A DNA stretch of 64,000 nucleotides from Ovoidimarina sp038744785 (GCA_038744785.1 JBCDLX010000008.1:105682-169681); one strand, 5' to 3'; shown: positions 43,878 through 53,374, counted from the first letter of the stretch. Notes: generated from the sequence alone by a model not told the origin. Numbers and translations are program-made.

Positions 43878-44027
43878 ATCTCAAGCCCTAGGATGCACCC
43901 GCTGGCGGAGCAAGAAGCAAATCCCCTACATCCCAGCAAATCAGACACACCACCCGCAGACGTTGCCGGCACTCTGGGCGGCCAAGCCCATCGGTCGTGG
44001 TCCCAAATCGGGTGGCGGGCACGCCGC

Positions 44028-44576
44028 TCAAGTGAAGATGCGCGCTCCGCTCTCAGTGACGACAACATCAAGCCTTTGGTCGGTGGCGTCGACAGGCAGA
44101 TCCTCTGCCTCTTGCGCGCCATAAGCGAAGCCGATGGCCAGCACCTGTCCCCGCGCCCGCAAATTATCCAATGTACGATCATAGAACCCACCGCCATAGC
44201 CGAGGCGGAAGCCGTTCCCGTCAAAGCTTACAAGGGGCACGATCAGCACCTCTGGTTCGACCTCGACACCCGTCTCGGGCACATCGGTTCCAAAGGCTCC
44301 TGCGATCATTCTGGTGGCCGAAGTCCACGCATGAAATAAGAGCGGCTCGCCTGCTCCCTGAACCACCGGGACGCAAACGGTGGACGACCACGCTGCCATG
44401 ACCGGAAGAGGATTAATCTCAGTGCGAATCGGGATGTATCCCGCCAGGGTTTTGCCCGAATAAGGCGCCAAAAAAGCTGCCAGCGCGTCTTGCGCGGCAG
44501 CGTCCAGCCCGGCGCCATGGGCCGCCCTGCGGCGTTGGAAAGCGGCCTTGCGCGCCGCCTGTTTTTCGTCTGTCAC
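44028..44576 (-). CDS. 5-formyltetrahydrofolate cyclo-ligase
   Basis: 182 aa. PIRTEINPLPVMAAW, then the ATP/phosphate loops PLVSFDGNGFRLGYGGGFYDR and IGFAYGAQE...LPVDATDQRLDVVVTE are diagnostic of MTHFS/YgfA. Converts 5-formyl-THF to methenyl-THF with ATP. The GTG at 44576 overlaps the mgtE stop (GTGA); the much longer open frame upstream is antiparallel noise within mgtE. Confidence 0.93.
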   Translation of the reverse strand: MTDEKQAARKAAFQRRRAAHGAGLDAAAQDALAAFLAPYSGKTLAGYIPIRTEINPLPVMAAWSSTVCVPVVQGAGEPLLFHAWTSATRMIAGAFGTDVPETGVEVEPEVLIVPLVSFDGNGFRLGYGGGFYDRTLDNLRARGQVLAIGFAYGAQEAEDLPVDATDQRLDVVVTESGARIFT

Positions 44577-45955
44577 AACAACATCGCTCCCGCGAGGCCC
44601 AAAAAGGCAAAGAACCCGACAACATCCGTCACGGTCGTCACAAACGTGCCCGATGCAAGCGCGGGATCGATGCCTGTCCGTTCCAAAGCGATCGGGACAA
44701 GAACACCCGCGAGCCCCGCAACGATCAAATTCACAACCATAGCTGCCGCGATAACCAGCCCAAGCACGGGCATCCCAAACCACAAAACGGCAACGACCGC
44801 CATTACAATCCCGAAGACAATCCCGTTCAGCAGTCCTGCCGCAGTCTCGCGCATCACGACGCGCAGCGCGTTCGAACCGGTCAGGTCTTTTGTCGCGAGC
44901 GCGCGCACGGCCACCGTCAAAGATTGCGTGCCAGCGTTCCCGCCCATCGACGCGACAATGGGCATCAGAACAGCCAGCGCCACAACAACCGCAATTGTGT
45001 CTTCGAACTGCGCAATAACCAGACTGGCCAGAATTGCCGTCAAAAGGTTGACGCCAAGCCATGGAAGACGCTGGAAAAAGATCTGCATCGTTCGGTCCGA
45101 TAGCGATTCATCCCCGACGCCGCCAAGCCGCAGAACGTCTTCTTCATGCTCTTCGTCCAACACCACCATGGCGTCGTCGATAGTGATGACGCCTGCCAGC
45201 CGTCCATCTTCGTCGACAACCGGAGCCGAGATCAGATGGTACTGATTAAACGCATAGGCGACATCGCCTTCGTCCTGGGTCGCAGGTATGGTGCGAAAGC
45301 TGTCTTCGCAGATGTCGCGCAAGGGCACCAAGCGCCGCGATCCCATGATCTTACCCAGCGTCGCGTAGCCCGTCGGCCGGTGCCGCGGATCGACGAGGAT
45401 CACATGGTAAAAGGCCTCAGGCAGATCGTCGCGGGCGCGCATATGGTCAATCGATGTGCCGACATCCCAATGCTCGGGCACCGCCACAACCTCGCGCTGC
45501 ATCAGCCGCCCGGCCGAAAACTCCGGATAGGACAGTGCCGCCTCGACCGCCGCCCGGTCCGCATCCTCAAGCGTATCAAGAAGCGCTTCCTGTTCGTGCT
45601 CTTCTAGGTCCTCGATCAGGTCGACGACGTCGTCGGATTCAAGTTCGCGCAGCGCCTCGCCCAATGCCTCTGTCGGAAGGAAGGCGATGATTTCTTCTCG
45701 AAGACTCTCGTCAAGCTCGGACAATACCTCGCCATCGACCACGCCCGGGGCCAAAAGCATCAGTTCGCGCCGTTTCTCGGGCGCGAGTTGTTCCAGAAGG
45801 TCGGCGATATCTGCACAGTGCAGAGCGTCGGTCAGCTCAGCAATCCGCGCGGCGTCCCCCGCCGCAATCCCCAGCAGGATCGACGTGACGAACCGAGCGT
45901 CCAGGGCGTAGTCGTCAGCGTCGGCAGCAGGCTCTTGCGCAATTTGGTCGGTCAT
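44573..45955 (-). CDS. mgtE: MgtE magnesium transporter
   Basis: 460 aa. N-terminal superhelical domain (about 20-130: LLGIAAGDAARIAEL, LLEQLAPEKRREL), two CBS domains (about 150-265, with RRLVPLRDI and VDEDGRLAGVITIDDAM), a plug helix and five membrane helices with the pore motif TGSNALRVVM/ GGNAGTQSLTV. Cytosolic magnesium closes the pore. Start ATG 45955. No M-box leader is evident because the upstream DNA is only 110 bp. Confidence 0.96.
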   Translation of the reverse strand: MTDQIAQEPAADADDYALDARFVTSILLGIAAGDAARIAELTDALHCADIADLLEQLAPEKRRELMLLAPGVVDGEVLSELDESLREEIIAFLPTEALGEALRELESDDVVDLIEDLEEHEQEALLDTLEDADRAAVEAALSYPEFSAGRLMQREVVAVPEHWDVGTSIDHMRARDDLPEAFYHVILVDPRHRPTGYATLGKIMGSRRLVPLRDICEDSFRTIPATQDEGDVAYAFNQYHLISAPVVDEDGRLAGVITIDDAMVVLDEEHEEDVLRLGGVGDESLSDRTMQIFFQRLPWLGVNLLTAILASLVIAQFEDTIAVVVALAVLMPIVASMGGNAGTQSLTVAVRALATKDLTGSNALRVVMRETAAGLLNGIVFGIVMAVVAVLWFGMPVLGLVIAAAMVVNLIVAGLAGVLVPIALERTGIDPALASGTFVTTVTDVVGFFAFLGLAGAMLL

Positions 45956-46065
45956 CACGTGGCCCCTGCTTCTAGGTGACCCGGACCATAGGCGAAGGAC
46001 TTTCAAAGAAACAGAGGCCACCCCAGCGATTTACGCCAGACGGAGCGGGGCATAACGTGCAGAAC

Positions 46066-47355
46066 ATGCGCGACGTTACCCTTCTTTTTGGTCAGACCCT
46101 AAGCTTTGCGTCCTCGCCGTTTGAGGATGGACCAGATGCCGCGCAGCACGACAGCCATAGTGGCATTGCGATTGAAGACGGCAAGATCCTGCAAATCGGA
46201 TCGCGCGCGGCACTTACTGCCGCATTTCCAAACTCTAAAACAGTGGATTATGGGGCCAACTTAATCCTTCCGGGTTTCGTAGATGCGCATGCCCATTATC
46301 CCCAGACCGCGATCATCGCATCCTGGGGCAAGCGCCTGATCGATTGGCTGAACACCTATACGTTCCCCGAAGAGATGCGATTTTCGGACCCTGCCTATGC
46401 TGCGGAGATCGCGGGACGGTACCTAGATCTCTTGCTCGCGAACGGGACGACAAGCGTTGCAAGCTACTGCACCATTCATCCCGCGTCGGTAGCGGCCTTT
46501 TTCGAGGCTGCCCAGAGCCGTGATATGCGGGTTGCTGCAGGCAAGACCTGTATGGATCGGAACGCCCCCGACGGGCTGCGCGACGATGCGAAAGCCGCCT
46601 ACGATCAATCGAAGGCCCTTCTTCAGACATGGCATGGGACGGGACGCGCAAGCTATGTCATTACACCGCGCTTTTCGCCCACGTCTTCGGTTGAGCAGCT
46701 TGAAGCTTTGGGCGCGTTGTGGGCCGAATACCCGGACTGTCTGATGCAGACGCATCTATCCGAGCAGACCGACGAAATCGAATGGGTAAAGCGGCTTTTC
46801 CCAAACGCGCATGACTATCTGGACACCTATGAAAAATTCGGATTGCTCGGGCCGAATGCGATGTTCGGTCATGCGATCCACCTGACCGAACGCGAGCGCG
46901 CGCGCCTGGCCGAGGTGGATGCCGCACTGATCCATTGCCCGACCTCGAACACCTTCATCGGTTCCGGGCTGTTTGACATGTCACTGGCCCATACCCTGCG
47001 CGTCGGTCTTGCCACGGACACCGGTGGGGGGTCGTCCTTCTCGATGCTGCGGACGATGGCGGCCGCGTACGAAGTGTCGCAGCTACGCGGTCAAACACTG
47101 CACCCTGCAGAACTCGTCTGGCTCGCGACCGAAGGCTCCGCGCGGGCGATGCGGATGGAAGACCGCATCGGCACGCTGAGGCCAGGGTCAGAGGCGGACC
47201 TTGTGGTCCTTGATCTCGCCTCGACCCCGGCGATTGCACAGGCCGCTGCGCATGCCGACAATCTATGGGAGGCGCTCTTTCCCACAATCATGATGGGCGA
47301 TGATCGGGCAGTTGATGCCGTCTGGGTCGCCGGGCGGGAGCGGGTCAAACCCTAG
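46066..47355 (+). CDS. guaD: Guanine deaminase
   Basis: 429 aa amidohydrolase. Zinc His in GFVDAHAHYPQ, C-terminal ATDTGGGSSFSMLRTM Asp, and the CPTSNTFIGSGLF segment are those of GuaD, which turns guanine into xanthine and ammonia. I chose ATG 46066; the frame is open to 45976, but no better site exists there. It faces the 8-oxoguanine deaminase gene tail to tail, so two purine deaminases are neighbours. Confidence 0.93.
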   Translation: MRDVTLLFGQTLSFASSPFEDGPDAAQHDSHSGIAIEDGKILQIGSRAALTAAFPNSKTVDYGANLILPGFVDAHAHYPQTAIIASWGKRLIDWLNTYTFPEEMRFSDPAYAAEIAGRYLDLLLANGTTSVASYCTIHPASVAAFFEAAQSRDMRVAAGKTCMDRNAPDGLRDDAKAAYDQSKALLQTWHGTGRASYVITPRFSPTSSVEQLEALGALWAEYPDCLMQTHLSEQTDEIEWVKRLFPNAHDYLDTYEKFGLLGPNAMFGHAIHLTERERARLAEVDAALIHCPTSNTFIGSGLFDMSLAHTLRVGLATDTGGGSSFSMLRTMAAAYEVSQLRGQTLHPAELVWLATEGSARAMRMEDRIGTLRPGSEADLVVLDLASTPAIAQAAAHADNLWEALFPTIMMGDDRAVDAVWVAGRERVKP

Positions 47356-47396
47356 AAGCGGCGCGCCCATCTACGCTCAAGCGTTTCCGGAGGTCT

Positions 47397-48734
47397 TCAT
47401 TCCGCGAGGCGGCGCGCAAGCCCTGTCGCCTTTCTGGCCAGCGCAGAGATGTCCAGAGGCAGGAAACGTCCTGCCTCGACGACCTGGCGCCCCTCAACAA
47501 ACAGGTGGTGAACACGGCGCGGCCCCGCAAGGACAAGGGCTGCCGGATCCCAGCTCCCGGCGCTTTCAACACCCGACACATCCCATAGCGCGAGGTCCGC
47601 ACGAAACCCCGGCGCGATCTGGCCAATATCGTCCCGGCCAAGCACCTCTGCCCCGCCCCTTGTTGCAATCTCCAGCGCCTCGAACGGCGACATTGCATCA
47701 GCCCCGCGCGCAACCCGCTGCAACAGCATGGCCTGCCGCGCTTCGTCCAACACATCCGCCCTGTCATTCGAAGCGGAGCCATCCACCCCAAGCCCGACCG
47801 CGACACCCGCGTCGCGCATCGCACGCACAGGCGCGATCCCGGAGCCCAAACGACAATTCGAAGAGGGACAATGCGCGACCCCTGTTCCGGTGCGGGCAAA
47901 AAGACCGATCTCTCCCGGATCAAGCTTTACACAGTGGGCGTGCCAGACATCGTCACCGGTCCAGCCCAGATCCTCGGCGTATTGTCCCGGACGGCATCCG
48001 AAAGTTTCTAGGGAATAGGCGACATCTTCGTCGTTCTCGGCCAAATGGGTGTGAAGTCGGACGCCCTTGTCGCGGGCAAGAAGCGCGGCTTCGCGCATCA
48101 GGTCGCGACTGACCGAGAACGGAGAACATGGCGCTATCCCAACGCGCATCATTGCACCCGGTTTTGGATCGTGGAACGCATCCACGACGCGAGCACAGTC
48201 TTTCAGAATTGCCTCTTCACCCTCGACCAGCGCATCCGGGGGCAATCCGCCCGCGCTTTCTCCAATGCTCATGGCGCCGCGCGTCGGATGAAAGCGCAGA
48301 CCAGTTTCCATCGCCGCGGAGATTGTGTCGTCGAGCCGCAACCCGTTCGGAAACAGATAGAGATGATCAGACGTTGTTGTGCAGCCCGAAAGGGCCAACT
48401 CGGCAAGCCCAAGCTGCGTTGAGACAAACATCTCTTCCGGTCCGAACCGAGCCCATATGGGGTAAAGCGTCTTGAGCCACCCGAAAAGAAGCGCGTCTTG
48501 GGCACCCGGAACCGCACGGGTCAAAGACTGATAAAGATGGTGATGCGTGTTCACGAGGCCCGGCGTCACAACACACCCGTCGGCCTGGATCACGGCCGCG
48601 CCCGGGGCCCGCAGGTCAGAGCCAAGAGCCGCAATAACACCGTCCTGGATCAAAATATCGCAAGCCTTGAGAACCCTTCGCTCGACATCCATCGAAAGGA
48701 CCAGATCGGCCCGCCGGATCAGGGTTTCGGTCAT
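47397..48734 (-). CDS. 8-oxoguanine deaminase-type amidohydrolase
   Basis: 445 aa. PGLVNTHHHLYQSLTRAVPGAQ, GCTTTSDHLYLFPNG, HTHLAENDEDV, VAHCPSSNCRLGSGIAP and GLGVDGSASND match 8-oxoguanine deaminases of the AtzA/TrzN-like amidohydrolases. The ATG at 48734 overlaps the upstream stop by 4 bp; the longer open frame beyond is a shadow of the inositol-phosphatase gene. Confidence 0.9.
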   Translation of the reverse strand: MTETLIRRADLVLSMDVERRVLKACDILIQDGVIAALGSDLRAPGAAVIQADGCVVTPGLVNTHHHLYQSLTRAVPGAQDALLFGWLKTLYPIWARFGPEEMFVSTQLGLAELALSGCTTTSDHLYLFPNGLRLDDTISAAMETGLRFHPTRGAMSIGESAGGLPPDALVEGEEAILKDCARVVDAFHDPKPGAMMRVGIAPCSPFSVSRDLMREAALLARDKGVRLHTHLAENDEDVAYSLETFGCRPGQYAEDLGWTGDDVWHAHCVKLDPGEIGLFARTGTGVAHCPSSNCRLGSGIAPVRAMRDAGVAVGLGVDGSASNDRADVLDEARQAMLLQRVARGADAMSPFEALEIATRGGAEVLGRDDIGQIAPGFRADLALWDVSGVESAGSWDPAALVLAGPRRVHHLFVEGRQVVEAGRFLPLDISALARKATGLARRLAE

Positions 48735-49528
48735 CCGTGAATAAGACCCATCGCCTCGGCGTGGATCGCGGGGTTCGCAGCCGCAATCACTTGACCCCCG
48801 CCATGCGCAGGGCCACCGTCCCATGTCGTCACGATCCCGCCCGCCGCTTCGATCACCGCGATTGGGGCCGCAATGTCGTAGGGGGCCAAACCTGCCTCGA
48901 TGACCAGATCGACCTGGCCCGCCGCCAGCAGCGCGTAGCCGTAGCAATCCATGCCGTAGCGAGTGAGTCGCGCAGCACCGGCGACACGGTGAAAAGCTGC
49001 GCCTTCGGCAGTCGTTCCAACTTCGGGAAAGGTTGTCAGGACGGTGGCGTCGGCAAGACTGCGCGGCGCCCGGCATTTGATCGCGGTATGGCCCAGCGGG
49101 CCGGTCACGAACGCGCCTTCTGGCCCGCCCGAAAATCGTTCGCCGATATAGGGCTGGTCAACAACCCCAAGTATGGGGGAGGACGACGACGAAAGCGCCA
49201 CCAGCACACCCCATGTCGGCGTACCGCTTACAAACCCGCGGGTTCCATCGATTGGATCAAGAATCCACGTCAAACCTGAGGTCCCAGCGACAGCCCCGTA
49301 CTCTTCCCCTAAGATCCCATCATCGGGCCGCTCCTTCGCAAGGATATCGCGCATGGCACGCTCGCCGGCGCGATCAGCCTCGGTGACCGGATCGAAGTCG
49401 GCGTCCTTGCTGTCCACATTGAGATGAGGGGACCGAAAATGCGGCAGAATCGCCGTCCGGGCCGCGTCCGCCAAGCGATGCGCCACGGCCATAAGCCGTT
49501 GCGCTTCGCCCCTGTCGATTTGTTGCAT
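48731..49528 (-). CDS. Inositol monophosphatase family protein (HisN-like)
   Basis: 265 aa. Metal motifs GEEYG (EE), DPIDGTRGFVSG (DPIDGT) and APYDIAAPIAVIEAAGG are intact. Histidinol-phosphatase of the HisN type or another small phosphate-ester phosphatase. Upstream member of a two-gene operon with the 8-oxoguanine deaminase. Confidence 0.88.
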   Translation of the reverse strand: MQQIDRGEAQRLMAVAHRLADAARTAILPHFRSPHLNVDSKDADFDPVTEADRAGERAMRDILAKERPDDGILGEEYGAVAGTSGLTWILDPIDGTRGFVSGTPTWGVLVALSSSSSPILGVVDQPYIGERFSGGPEGAFVTGPLGHTAIKCRAPRSLADATVLTTFPEVGTTAEGAAFHRVAGAARLTRYGMDCYGYALLAAGQVDLVIEAGLAPYDIAAPIAVIEAAGGIVTTWDGGPAHGGGQVIAAANPAIHAEAMGLIHG

Positions 49529-49617
49529 GAAACGGCTCCCGGGATACTGTCTCCTTCAGCCGCTACGCGCCTTCATCGGGCCGGTCAAGACCGGCCCGGC
49601 CTATCTGCTGCAGCCAA

Positions 49618-49983
49618 TCAACCGGCGTCGCTGAGAACCCGTGCAAGCTCAAAAAGCCGACGCCTCTGCGTTTCGGGAATGGCATAGTAGGACCGGACAA
49701 GTTCCAACGTTTCTTTGTCAGTCAGCAGATCCGGAGATGCCTCTGCACCTTCAGCGGACTTGGTATCCTCAAGCCCATCAAAGAAGAAAGACACCGGTAC
49801 GCCAAGGGTGGCCGCAATATCCCAAAGCCGGGACGCGCTGACGCGGTTCATGCCCGTTTCGTATTTTTGTATCTGCTGAAACTTTATTCCAACTTGCTCG
49901 GCGAGCTGCTGCTGTGTCACGCCAATCATCCAGCGACGATGGCGGATTCGCTTGCCCACATGTACATCGACCGGGTGTTTCAT
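49618..49983 (-). CDS. XRE-family HTH regulator
   Basis: 121 aa. HTH_3 at residues 10-66: RIRHRRWMIGVTQQQLAEQVGIKFQQIQKYETG (segments) with LWDIAATLGVPVSFFFDG after it, then a C-terminal helix RRRLFELARVL. The type is common in alphaproteobacteria. 293 bp of AT-richer DNA separates it from the divergent quinone oxidoreductase gene. Target unknown. Confidence 0.88.
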   Translation of the reverse strand: MKHPVDVHVGKRIRHRRWMIGVTQQQLAEQVGIKFQQIQKYETGMNRVSASRLWDIAATLGVPVSFFFDGLEDTKSAEGAEASPDLLTDKETLELVRSYYAIPETQRRRLFELARVLSDAG

Positions 49984-50276
49984 TAATTTACTCCTGCTTA
50001 CTCGCGCCTGCGCGATACTTATTCACGAACCCGCAAGGGTTGCACAACCTGTTCTTTTCGCCATATCGCGCGAAGCCGAGAGGGGGCCAAAAAAATCCAA
50101 GACATAAAGAATGACTCAGGCATAACACAACTTTAGGCAAACCGCTTAGTGGAAAATTCACCGATAAGCTTCTGCACGTTAAACGGGTAGCTTGTAAAAT
50201 CGTTCCAATCAAAAAACTCCATGGTTGTAGGGAAAAATTGCACTCCCGTCCATCCCTAAGCGTGGCAGAGAAGTAG
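49984..50276. other. Divergent intergenic region, XRE to quinone oxidoreductase
   Basis: About 293 bp, markedly AT-richer than its surroundings. It holds a small AACCC-GCAA-GGGTT hairpin near 50025-50038 and an A-run at 50093-50098. No convincing reading frame, riboswitch or operator could be recognised. Confidence 0.4.
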
Positions 50277-51251
50277 ATGAAAATGAATGAAATCAGTGCT
50301 TTCCGGCTTCATTCTGTTGGGCAGCCGCCGTGCATTCTGCGGGTTAACCGCCCTGTACCCGGTCCGGGCGAGGTCGGAGTTCGCGTCGCTGCCTGTGGGT
50401 TGAACTTTGCGGATCTTCTAGTTTCCAAAGGAAAATACCAAATCAAGCCGTCTTTGCCGACTACCCTGGGCATGGAGCTTTCGGGCACCGTAGAGGCCGT
50501 TGGGACCGGTGTGACTACCTATGCACACGGTCAGCGGATTGCCGCTTATTGCGGGTTTGGCGGGCTTGCCGAGTACGCGGCGGTCCCGGCGAACCGGTGC
50601 GTTCCGATACCGGATGCTATGACGTTCATCGAGGCGGCAGGTTTTCTGGTTGCCTATGGGACAAGCCACCTCGCGCTGGGTCACAAAGCGCGGCTTACCG
50701 CTGGTGAAACCCTTTTGGTGCTTGGCGCGGCAAGCGGTGTCGGGCTGACGGCGGTCGAAATCGGCAAGCTCATGGGCGCCCGCGTTATTGCTTGCGCCCG
50801 TGGCCCGGAAAAGCTCGAAGCCGCGAAGGCTGCTGGTGCAGATCATCTTGTCGATGCGTTGTCGCAGGACATCAAAGAAACGGTCAAGGCACTGGGCGGC
50901 GCAGACGTTGCGTACGACCCGGTTGGCGGCAAGCAGTTTACGGACGCTCTTGGGGCCATGCGGCCAGGCGGACGTATTATGGCCATTGGATTTGCCAGCG
51001 GCGAAGTGCCGCAAATCCCTGCCAATCATCTGTTGGTCAAGAACGTCGACGTGCTGGGATTCTGGTGGGGCGGCTACGCAGAATTTGCTCCCGATGTGAT
51101 GACCGAAAGCCTATCAGCCCTTATGCGCTGGTATGAGGCTGGAAAATTGCGCCCGAAGATCGCCCACACGTTGCCCTTGGACCGTGCAGCAGACGCGTTC
51201 GACCTGTTACGCAGCCGTGGGGCGCCCGGAAAGATTGTTGTAACGACTTGA
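50277..51251 (+). CDS. NADPH:quinone oxidoreductase-type MDR protein
   Basis: 324 aa, zinc-independent medium-chain reductase. VAACGLNFADLLVSKGKYQ, TLGMELSGTVEAVG, GETLLVLGAASGVGLTAVEIGKLMGA (Rossmann) and PGGRIMAIGFASG are present; the catalytic zinc Cys/His set is absent. Could equally start at ATG 50283. Its 3' end overlaps the convergent LysR gene by 45 bp. Confidence 0.92.
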   Translation: MKMNEISAFRLHSVGQPPCILRVNRPVPGPGEVGVRVAACGLNFADLLVSKGKYQIKPSLPTTLGMELSGTVEAVGTGVTTYAHGQRIAAYCGFGGLAEYAAVPANRCVPIPDAMTFIEAAGFLVAYGTSHLALGHKARLTAGETLLVLGAASGVGLTAVEIGKLMGARVIACARGPEKLEAAKAAGADHLVDALSQDIKETVKALGGADVAYDPVGGKQFTDALGAMRPGGRIMAIGFASGEVPQIPANHLLVKNVDVLGFWWGGYAEFAPDVMTESLSALMRWYEAGKLRPKIAHTLPLDRAADAFDLLRSRGAPGKIVVTT

Positions 51252-52106
51252 AGCCTGGGCGACGTATCCTTTGCGCACCAGGTCAGCCAGCGCGTCGAAC
51301 GGGGCGGATCTGGCGGCCTTGGCTCCGTAAAGGTTGATTTCCTTCTTCGACAGGTCCGGCAGACCGCCACCATGGGGGATCGGGGCAAGTTCCGGGGGAC
51401 AGTGCCCCTCAAGGACCGCATGAACGGCAAGGTCGGCGCTGACCGTCGCCTCGATGGTGCGCGTGCTAGTCGACTCGACGGCCATGTCCCAGTCGATGCC
51501 AGCCGCATCAAGTGCCGCCTGTGCCCCGTACCGAAAGATGCAGGAGGTTTCGAACGCCAACCTCAAAGGCCGCTCGCGCCATGCCCGACCGCCGGGTGCA
51601 CCGACCCAGATCAACGGCACCTCGGCTAGTGTTTCTCCGCCTTTGTCGCAGCTTTCTTCGGTGGTCAGGATGAGGCTCGCCTCCCCCTTTGAAAACATCA
51701 CCTTCAGGTCGCGGGTGTTCGACGAGACCAGGTTGACTTTCATGCGCGGGTACTCTGCCGCGAAACGGCTAAGCACTTGCGGAATGACAGGATACACAAT
51801 GTCATGGGGGACCCCGAGTATGATCTCGCCTTCGTGGCCGGGATCCGTCATCCGCCCGATAACCTCGTCGTTTAGGGCCAGCATGCGCCGCGCATAACTC
51901 AAAAGCTGCTCGCCCGTTGCGGTCAGTGAGATCTGTCTCTGGCTTCGGTCCAGAAGTTGCAAGCCAAGCGATTCTTCAAGACGCTTGAGCTGCATTGAAA
52001 CTGCGGATTGTGTCAGGTTCAGATGTCCCGCTGCACGCGTCACACCGCCTTCGTCGGCCACTGCAACGAACGAGCGAAGTGCCGTAAGATCGAGATTTCG
52101 CGCCAT
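51207..52106 (-). CDS. LysR family transcriptional regulator
   Basis: 299 aa. HTH LTALRSFVAVADEGGVTRAAGHLNLTQSAVSMQLKRLEE, then the substrate-binding domain. The start 52106 (MARNLDLTAL) fits the family; the extension upstream is not similar to LysR. Divergent from the DUF1127 gene, with a CATTC-N7-GAATG palindrome between them as likely binding site. Confidence 0.9.
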   Translation of the reverse strand: MARNLDLTALRSFVAVADEGGVTRAAGHLNLTQSAVSMQLKRLEESLGLQLLDRSQRQISLTATGEQLLSYARRMLALNDEVIGRMTDPGHEGEIILGVPHDIVYPVIPQVLSRFAAEYPRMKVNLVSSNTRDLKVMFSKGEASLILTTEESCDKGGETLAEVPLIWVGAPGGRAWRERPLRLAFETSCIFRYGAQAALDAAGIDWDMAVESTSTRTIEATVSADLAVHAVLEGHCPPELAPIPHGGGLPDLSKKEINLYGAKAARSAPFDALADLVRKGYVAQASSRYNNLSGRPTAA

Positions 52107-52136
52107 ATCACAATTCCTGATACTTAAGTTCATAAA

Positions 52137-52153
52137 CATTCGTTTTGAGAATG
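52137..52153. promoter_or_regulatory. LysR-box palindrome
   Basis: CATTC-GTTTTGA-GAATG is a T-N11-A type LysR site, 30 bases upstream of the LysR gene start and 75 upstream of the DUF1127 start. Likely autoregulatory and target site. Confidence 0.5.
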
Positions 52154-52228
52154 AAGCACAATACCCCATTTAGATCAACATATGAAATTGGATGCGCAGA
52201 TTGCATCACGGAACGGAAAGGATACGCC

Positions 52229-52447
52229 ATGTTCGCCCATACGCGCCCGACCCGGCTTAGTGCCCCCCTGCCCCGGCCCGCTGCACGGCCTTGGCGTTGG
52301 ATCGACGCCGCCTTTGCGACGTACCGCCATCGCGACCGGCTGAAACAACTGGAACCGCATATGTTGCGCGATATCGGGCTGTCAAAAGATGCAGCAACTG
52401 AAGAAGCGCAACGCCCGTTCTGGGATGTGCCCAACTGGTGGCGCTAG
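52229..52447 (+). CDS. DUF1127 (YjiS-like) small protein
   Basis: 72 aa. The DUF1127 motif (about 22-55: YRHRDRLKQLEPHMLRDIGLSKD) is clear; in other alphaproteobacteria such proteins affect RNA turnover or phosphate/stress responses. AAAGGA lies 7 bases before ATG 52229. It ends with a Trp-rich tail NWWR. Confidence 0.88.
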   Translation: MFAHTRPTRLSAPLPRPAARPWRWIDAAFATYRHRDRLKQLEPHMLRDIGLSKDAATEEAQRPFWDVPNWWR

Positions 52448-52585
52448 GACCTTTGGGTTCCTGATAGAAACAGACTATCTTGATGGCCTTCAGCCTTGAA
52501 TTGCGCGGCTCTTCTGCCAATATCTGCGCCAAGGGTCGGGTTCCGAAGGGGGCCCGGCGCACCTTGGGTTCAACTGGAGGCTTTT

Positions 52586-53374
52586 ATGGCTGACTATCAG
52601 ACGGCGCGCGTACAGCAGGGGCTTGGTGCCCGGACGCGTGCCGAGATCGACGAGGGCCTTCGCGCCCATATGAATAAGGTTTATAGCACCATGTCGGTTG
52701 GCATGGTGATCACGGCCCTGGCAGCATGGGCAATCGCGGGACTTGCGGTCACAGCCGATCCATCGGCCACCGGCATTGCCATCCGCGAAGGTGAATACCT
52801 GTCCTCGCTCGGTGCACTGATCTACACCACGCCGCTACGCTGGGTGATCATGTTCGCGCCACTTGCCTTCATCTTCTTTGGATGGGGTGCGCTGATGCGT
52901 CGCGCCTCGGCGGCGGCGTGCCAGCTTGGCTTCTTTGCCTTCGCCACAGCCATCGGCTTGTCGCTGAGCTCGATCTTTCTTGTCTACACCGACTTCTCGA
53001 TCGTGCAGACATTCCTTGTGACGGCGATCGCATTCGCGGGCCTGTCGCTTTGGGGCTACACCACGAAGAAGGACATCTCGGGATGGGGATCGTTCCTGAT
53101 AATGGGCGTGATCGGCCTGATCGTTGCTATGGTGATCAACATCTTCCTGCAGTCACCCGCGATGTTGTTCGCGATCTCTTCGATCGGTCTCTTAATCTTC
53201 GCTGGCCTGACCGCTTGGGACACCCAGCGCCTTAAGTCAGAATATGTGGCCCACGCCGCCCATGGCGATCAGGAATGGCTCGACAAGGCCGCCATCGACG
53301 GGTCGTTGTCGCTCTACATCAACTTCCTGAACATGTTCCAGTTCCTGCTGATGTTCCTGGGCAACCAGGAATAG
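52586..53374 (+). CDS. Bax inhibitor-1/YccA family membrane protein
   Basis: 262 aa. About seven membrane segments; NKVYSTMSVGMVITAL start helix, LTAWDTQRLKSEY near the C-terminus is the BI-1 motif. Related proteins include pH-dependent calcium leak channels and FtsH-interacting YccA. CTGGAGG precedes ATG 52586. A strong terminator follows. Confidence 0.92.
   Translation: MADYQTARVQQGLGARTRAEIDEGLRAHMNKVYSTMSVGMVITALAAWAIAGLAVTADPSATGIAIREGEYLSSLGALIYTTPLRWVIMFAPLAFIFFGWGALMRRASAAACQLGFFAFATAIGLSLSSIFLVYTDFSIVQTFLVTAIAFAGLSLWGYTTKKDISGWGSFLIMGVIGLIVAMVINIFLQSPAMLFAISSIGLLIFAGLTAWDTQRLKSEYVAHAAHGDQEWLDKAAIDGSLSLYINFLNMFQFLLMFLGNQE

Noticed and set aside
43878..44027. 6S RNA call by synteny with the cyclo-ligase gene
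   Set aside because: No clear closing stem and central bubble of the 6S type could be drawn; kept only as a finding.
44577..45062. N-terminal extension of 5-FTHF cyclo-ligase
   Set aside because: The extension is out-of-frame mgtE sequence; the GTG at 44576 gives a normal family length and a GTGA overlap.
45956..46065. M-box magnesium riboswitch for mgtE
   Set aside because: The 110-bp space to the divergent guaD start shows no M-box core and is too short for most known ones.
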